A stretch of DNA of 64,000 nucleotides, taken from positions 79,925,741-79,989,740 of the forward strand of contig CM041465.1 of the NCBI GenBank assembly GCA_023213395.1. Direction: 5' to 3'. A program made the translations under genes and the position numbers. This stretch comes from Cycas panzhihuaensis (lineage: Eukaryota; Cycadophyta). The first letter of the stretch is position 1; each line of letters starts with the position of its first letter. Under the pieces are notes generated by a model, which saw nothing but the letters and a program-made list of their open reading frames with translations, did not search any database and was not told the DNA's origin. Positions 61,670 to 64,000 of the stretch are shown one piece after another.

Positions 61670-61955
61670 ACTGCCAGCCGTTAACCCAACCCAACCCAAC
61701 CACGGTTATGTTATTTAATGCTGACCTGTTGGCCTACCGGGCTTTTGGTTAACCTCTCGACTATTCTGCTTCTTTCAAACAGTGGTTCACGTTCCATTCA
61801 CTGGCAGACGACACACGCTGGCGTGGAATCTACCGAATAAAGATTTCCAGGACTGGATGTTGATCCCCGATGTACACTTCATTTATGTCTTTAACCTGGA
61901 GCTAATGATAATAGTTTGCTCCGTTTTGTCCGAAGTCGGGTGTCCGATTCTCGAG
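61670..61955 (+). other. Putative first (5'-UTR) exon
   Basis: Starts about 25-30 bp after the TATA box and ends at a good donor, tcgag/gtaagc (61,955/61,956). It contains an ATG at about 61,782 open for 58 codons to the donor. Spliced to the exon at 63,845 that frame would stop quickly, so I treat it as an upstream ORF rather than the gene product. A small optional exon 62,622-62,687 (after ttattttgcag, before gtatta) is possible. Confidence 0.4.
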
Positions 61956-63844
61956 GTAAGCTTTTATTAGTTCTCGCCGCTGGTAACTTTTTTTCTCCTG
62001 AAATTTTGCAATCGTCACTGTTTTTCTCGCTTTATTTTGTTTTATGAATCATTTTCTTTCCTCAGCTTTCGGTTCTTGACTTCAATTTGTCTTGTTGTTC
62101 TATTCTTATGTTTGCTAAGCCGCGAATTTGCATGTTCTCCAGTGGATGTTTTAACACTTATATTTCGTTTTGTTAAGAGTGTACTCTTGTGAGGGATTTA
62201 AGTTTATAGGGATATCCGATACTTTTGAGCTTAAGCTTTGATTCTGCGGTTCTTGTTGCATTTATTTTGAGGCATTATTTGTCAATGTAAATTCTAAATT
62301 AGGACAATTCAATGTTTGAGTTCAAGCATTCACGTTTTTTTGTAATATTTTCGGAACATTGTTCATTAGTTACCGTGTCGAGCTAGAATTTATAATTATT
62401 CTTTAGTCATCATGGCTTCTTGCTACGTTTATTGAATTTTTATTAATGAAAGTTAGGAATACTACTGTTCTTGAGTTTAGGATGTTAATATTGATCTCGC
62501 ATTGTTTTGGTGAATTTTGCCGTTCAAAGTTTATCCCTCTTTCTTCTGGTTTTTGGTGTTGTCTAAGCAATTTTGTTATATTAGCTAAGGTTTAATTCTC
62601 CCTTCGTTGTTTATTTTGCAGGTGTTTGGTTCAATTCTTGGAAGAGTTTTTTTATATACATCGTTATTTGGCTTATTATTTAACGAGGTATTATAATCAG
62701 AGCATATTTTGGTAAGATTCTGAATCGTAGGATTAAGTCTATCTACCTGCGCTATGAACGCGCATCCTTTATTTTTTATTTTCTTGTGATTAAGTTTTTT
62801 CTTCAATAAATTTGTTTGAATCTCTGAGTACTGCATTTAGCTCTTCTGCACTGATTCTACGAATTGCATTCCCCGCGTTAAGCGCTGACGTTTATTCATT
62901 ATCTTAGGATCATTATGTCGAGATCTGTCCTGTTTCGCGTTTATCTTGAGCTTCGGTGTATCTGTTTGTTTTCCACTTCTTGTCTTCAAAAGCTAAAGAA
63001 ATATGTATGCAAGAAACTTGCGCCTACAGAATTAAAATCAAAAGAGTGTAATAGTTGTTACCTAGATCGAAAGCAGAGTGTCGTATCTGTTACCTAGGCT
63101 TCTGAGTAGGTTTATTAACTTAAGAATGCAGCGATCCTTTCAAGTACTTGAGCGTTTCTTTTGATATAAAATTTAATTGATTTTTCTTTTTCCCGTTGAA
63201 CTTCAAGGGAATGATGTAGGCTTTCGTTCTGTACCGACCCCTTCGTTGGAGATGATCTTTACAATTCTGGCATGCTCTATACTGGAATCTTAATATTAGT
63301 CCAGAAAATAAGTACAGATAATTTATGGTATTCTGATTAATTACCTTGTATAGCACATGTGAACTTAGGACTAAGTTTTATGCATAAAGTTAGGATTCTT
63401 ATACATCAAGTACAAAAAATCCTCTACGTTCCGTCAAGTCTCGGTAAATAGCATACATTTTATCTACCATCCGTAAGGCTTGCCAAATAAAATAATTCCG
63501 ACTTGCAACAATGTTAAGAAACTAGAGTTTTGCGTATTTACCGGCTCATCCATCAGAGCATTGAAGAGTTTTGTGAAGAATGTGTGGATCGATCCATAGA
63601 TTAATTGAAAAGTAAGAAGCAGCATTTTTCCGGACTTAATAAATAATATTCAATTTTGCTTCCGCATACATGCATGCATCTCAATTGCAATTTATCGTTT
63701 TAAGGGGCGAAACTGACACAGATGATAACGTTTGGAAACGGTCTTTCATGGTAGTCTATTTCAGATCTTTTCGCGTGAAGCATTTGGCAGTAATCGCAGC
63801 GCTTTGATCTGTTAACGGCGCTAGTGGTGGCATTCTTGTTGCAG

Positions 63845-64000
63845 ATTGATTGCATATAGCGGAGACACTGATTTGATTCCAAGTGTAGTACAAGAGCATG
63901 CAGGCGGAAGATTCTCTGTGTAAGCGTTGCGGGGCAGAGCTTCGTAAGGATCGGGCATTGCTAAAGCAAAGACAGATCTCTCAAAATGATCATGATTTGC
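63845..64000 (+). CDS. 5' end of an unidentified gene (partial)
   Basis: A likely acceptor (cattcttgttgcag) ends at 63,844. ATG at 63,898 is the first in-frame ATG after a stop (63,886-63,888), and the frame stays open to the window end, 34 codons. The peptide begins MQAEDSLCKRCGAELRKDRA, with a CxxC pair that could be half a zinc-binding site, followed by a basic, glutamine-containing stretch. I cannot name the family from this. Codon use and composition are unlike the surrounding repeats, and the upstream features fit a plant gene with a long 5'-UTR intron (61,956-63,844). It is the best candidate for a functional gene here. The first 53 bases are 5' UTR. Confidence 0.5.

Noticed and set aside
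61782-61970. 62-codon frame as the protein of the terminal gene
   Set aside because: It crosses a good splice donor at 61,955, and spliced to the 63,845 exon it would stop at once; treated as an upstream ORF.

Overview
This is plant nuclear DNA, most likely from a large, transposon-filled genome. A gymnosperm would fit the very old, slowly removed LTR retrotransposons, but that is inference. The evidence for a plant is: Ty1/copia and Ty3/gypsy remnants throughout, primer-binding sites matching the 3' end of plant initiator Met-tRNA (TGGTATCAGAGC), and decayed copies of plant-type nuclear genes. No bacterial operon, phage, CRISPR array or rRNA/tRNA gene was seen. Nearly all coding sequence is pseudogenic, read here by stitching frames across stops and frameshifts.

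Layout. 1-11,825: a gypsy element (PR, RNase H, RT, INT) split by a nested pair of minus-strand LTR elements (1482-8570, itself split by 1511-5194). 12,085-14,510: two adjacent intron-less pseudogenes of host genes, a tRNA 2-thiouridylase (MnmA/TRMU type) and a UDP-galactose/UDP-glucose transporter (UTR1/SLC35B1 type). 16,563-21,620: an LTR fragment and a plus-strand copia element truncated in RT. 22,464-26,400: a second plus-strand copia element (LTR, PBS, gag) whose leader carries about 430 bp of AT repeat. 27,445-31,230: a minus-strand gypsy gag-protease. 33,515-36,230: a minus-strand copia remnant. 37,749-38,284: an LTR related to the one at 8154.

39,690-60,030 is a four-level nest. A minus-strand gypsy element (INT at 39,690-40,235, RNase H at 59,620-60,030) is split by a plus-strand chromovirus (40,271 to about 59,556). 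The chromovirus is split by a minus-strand copia element (43,976-56,521, target duplication AAAAG). The copia is split by a plus-strand LTR element (48,930-53,757, target duplication GTGTC). The innermost and youngest element carries an antisense copy of an E2 ubiquitin-conjugating gene plus other sequence that does not look like retrotransposon.

61,600-64,000 is different: base composition is more balanced, with a TATA box, candidate 5'-UTR splice sites and an open start codon at 63,898 running off the window. This is the only candidate living gene. The most notable content is the host-gene capture inside the young LTR element and the paired host-gene pseudogenes at 12-14.5 kb.
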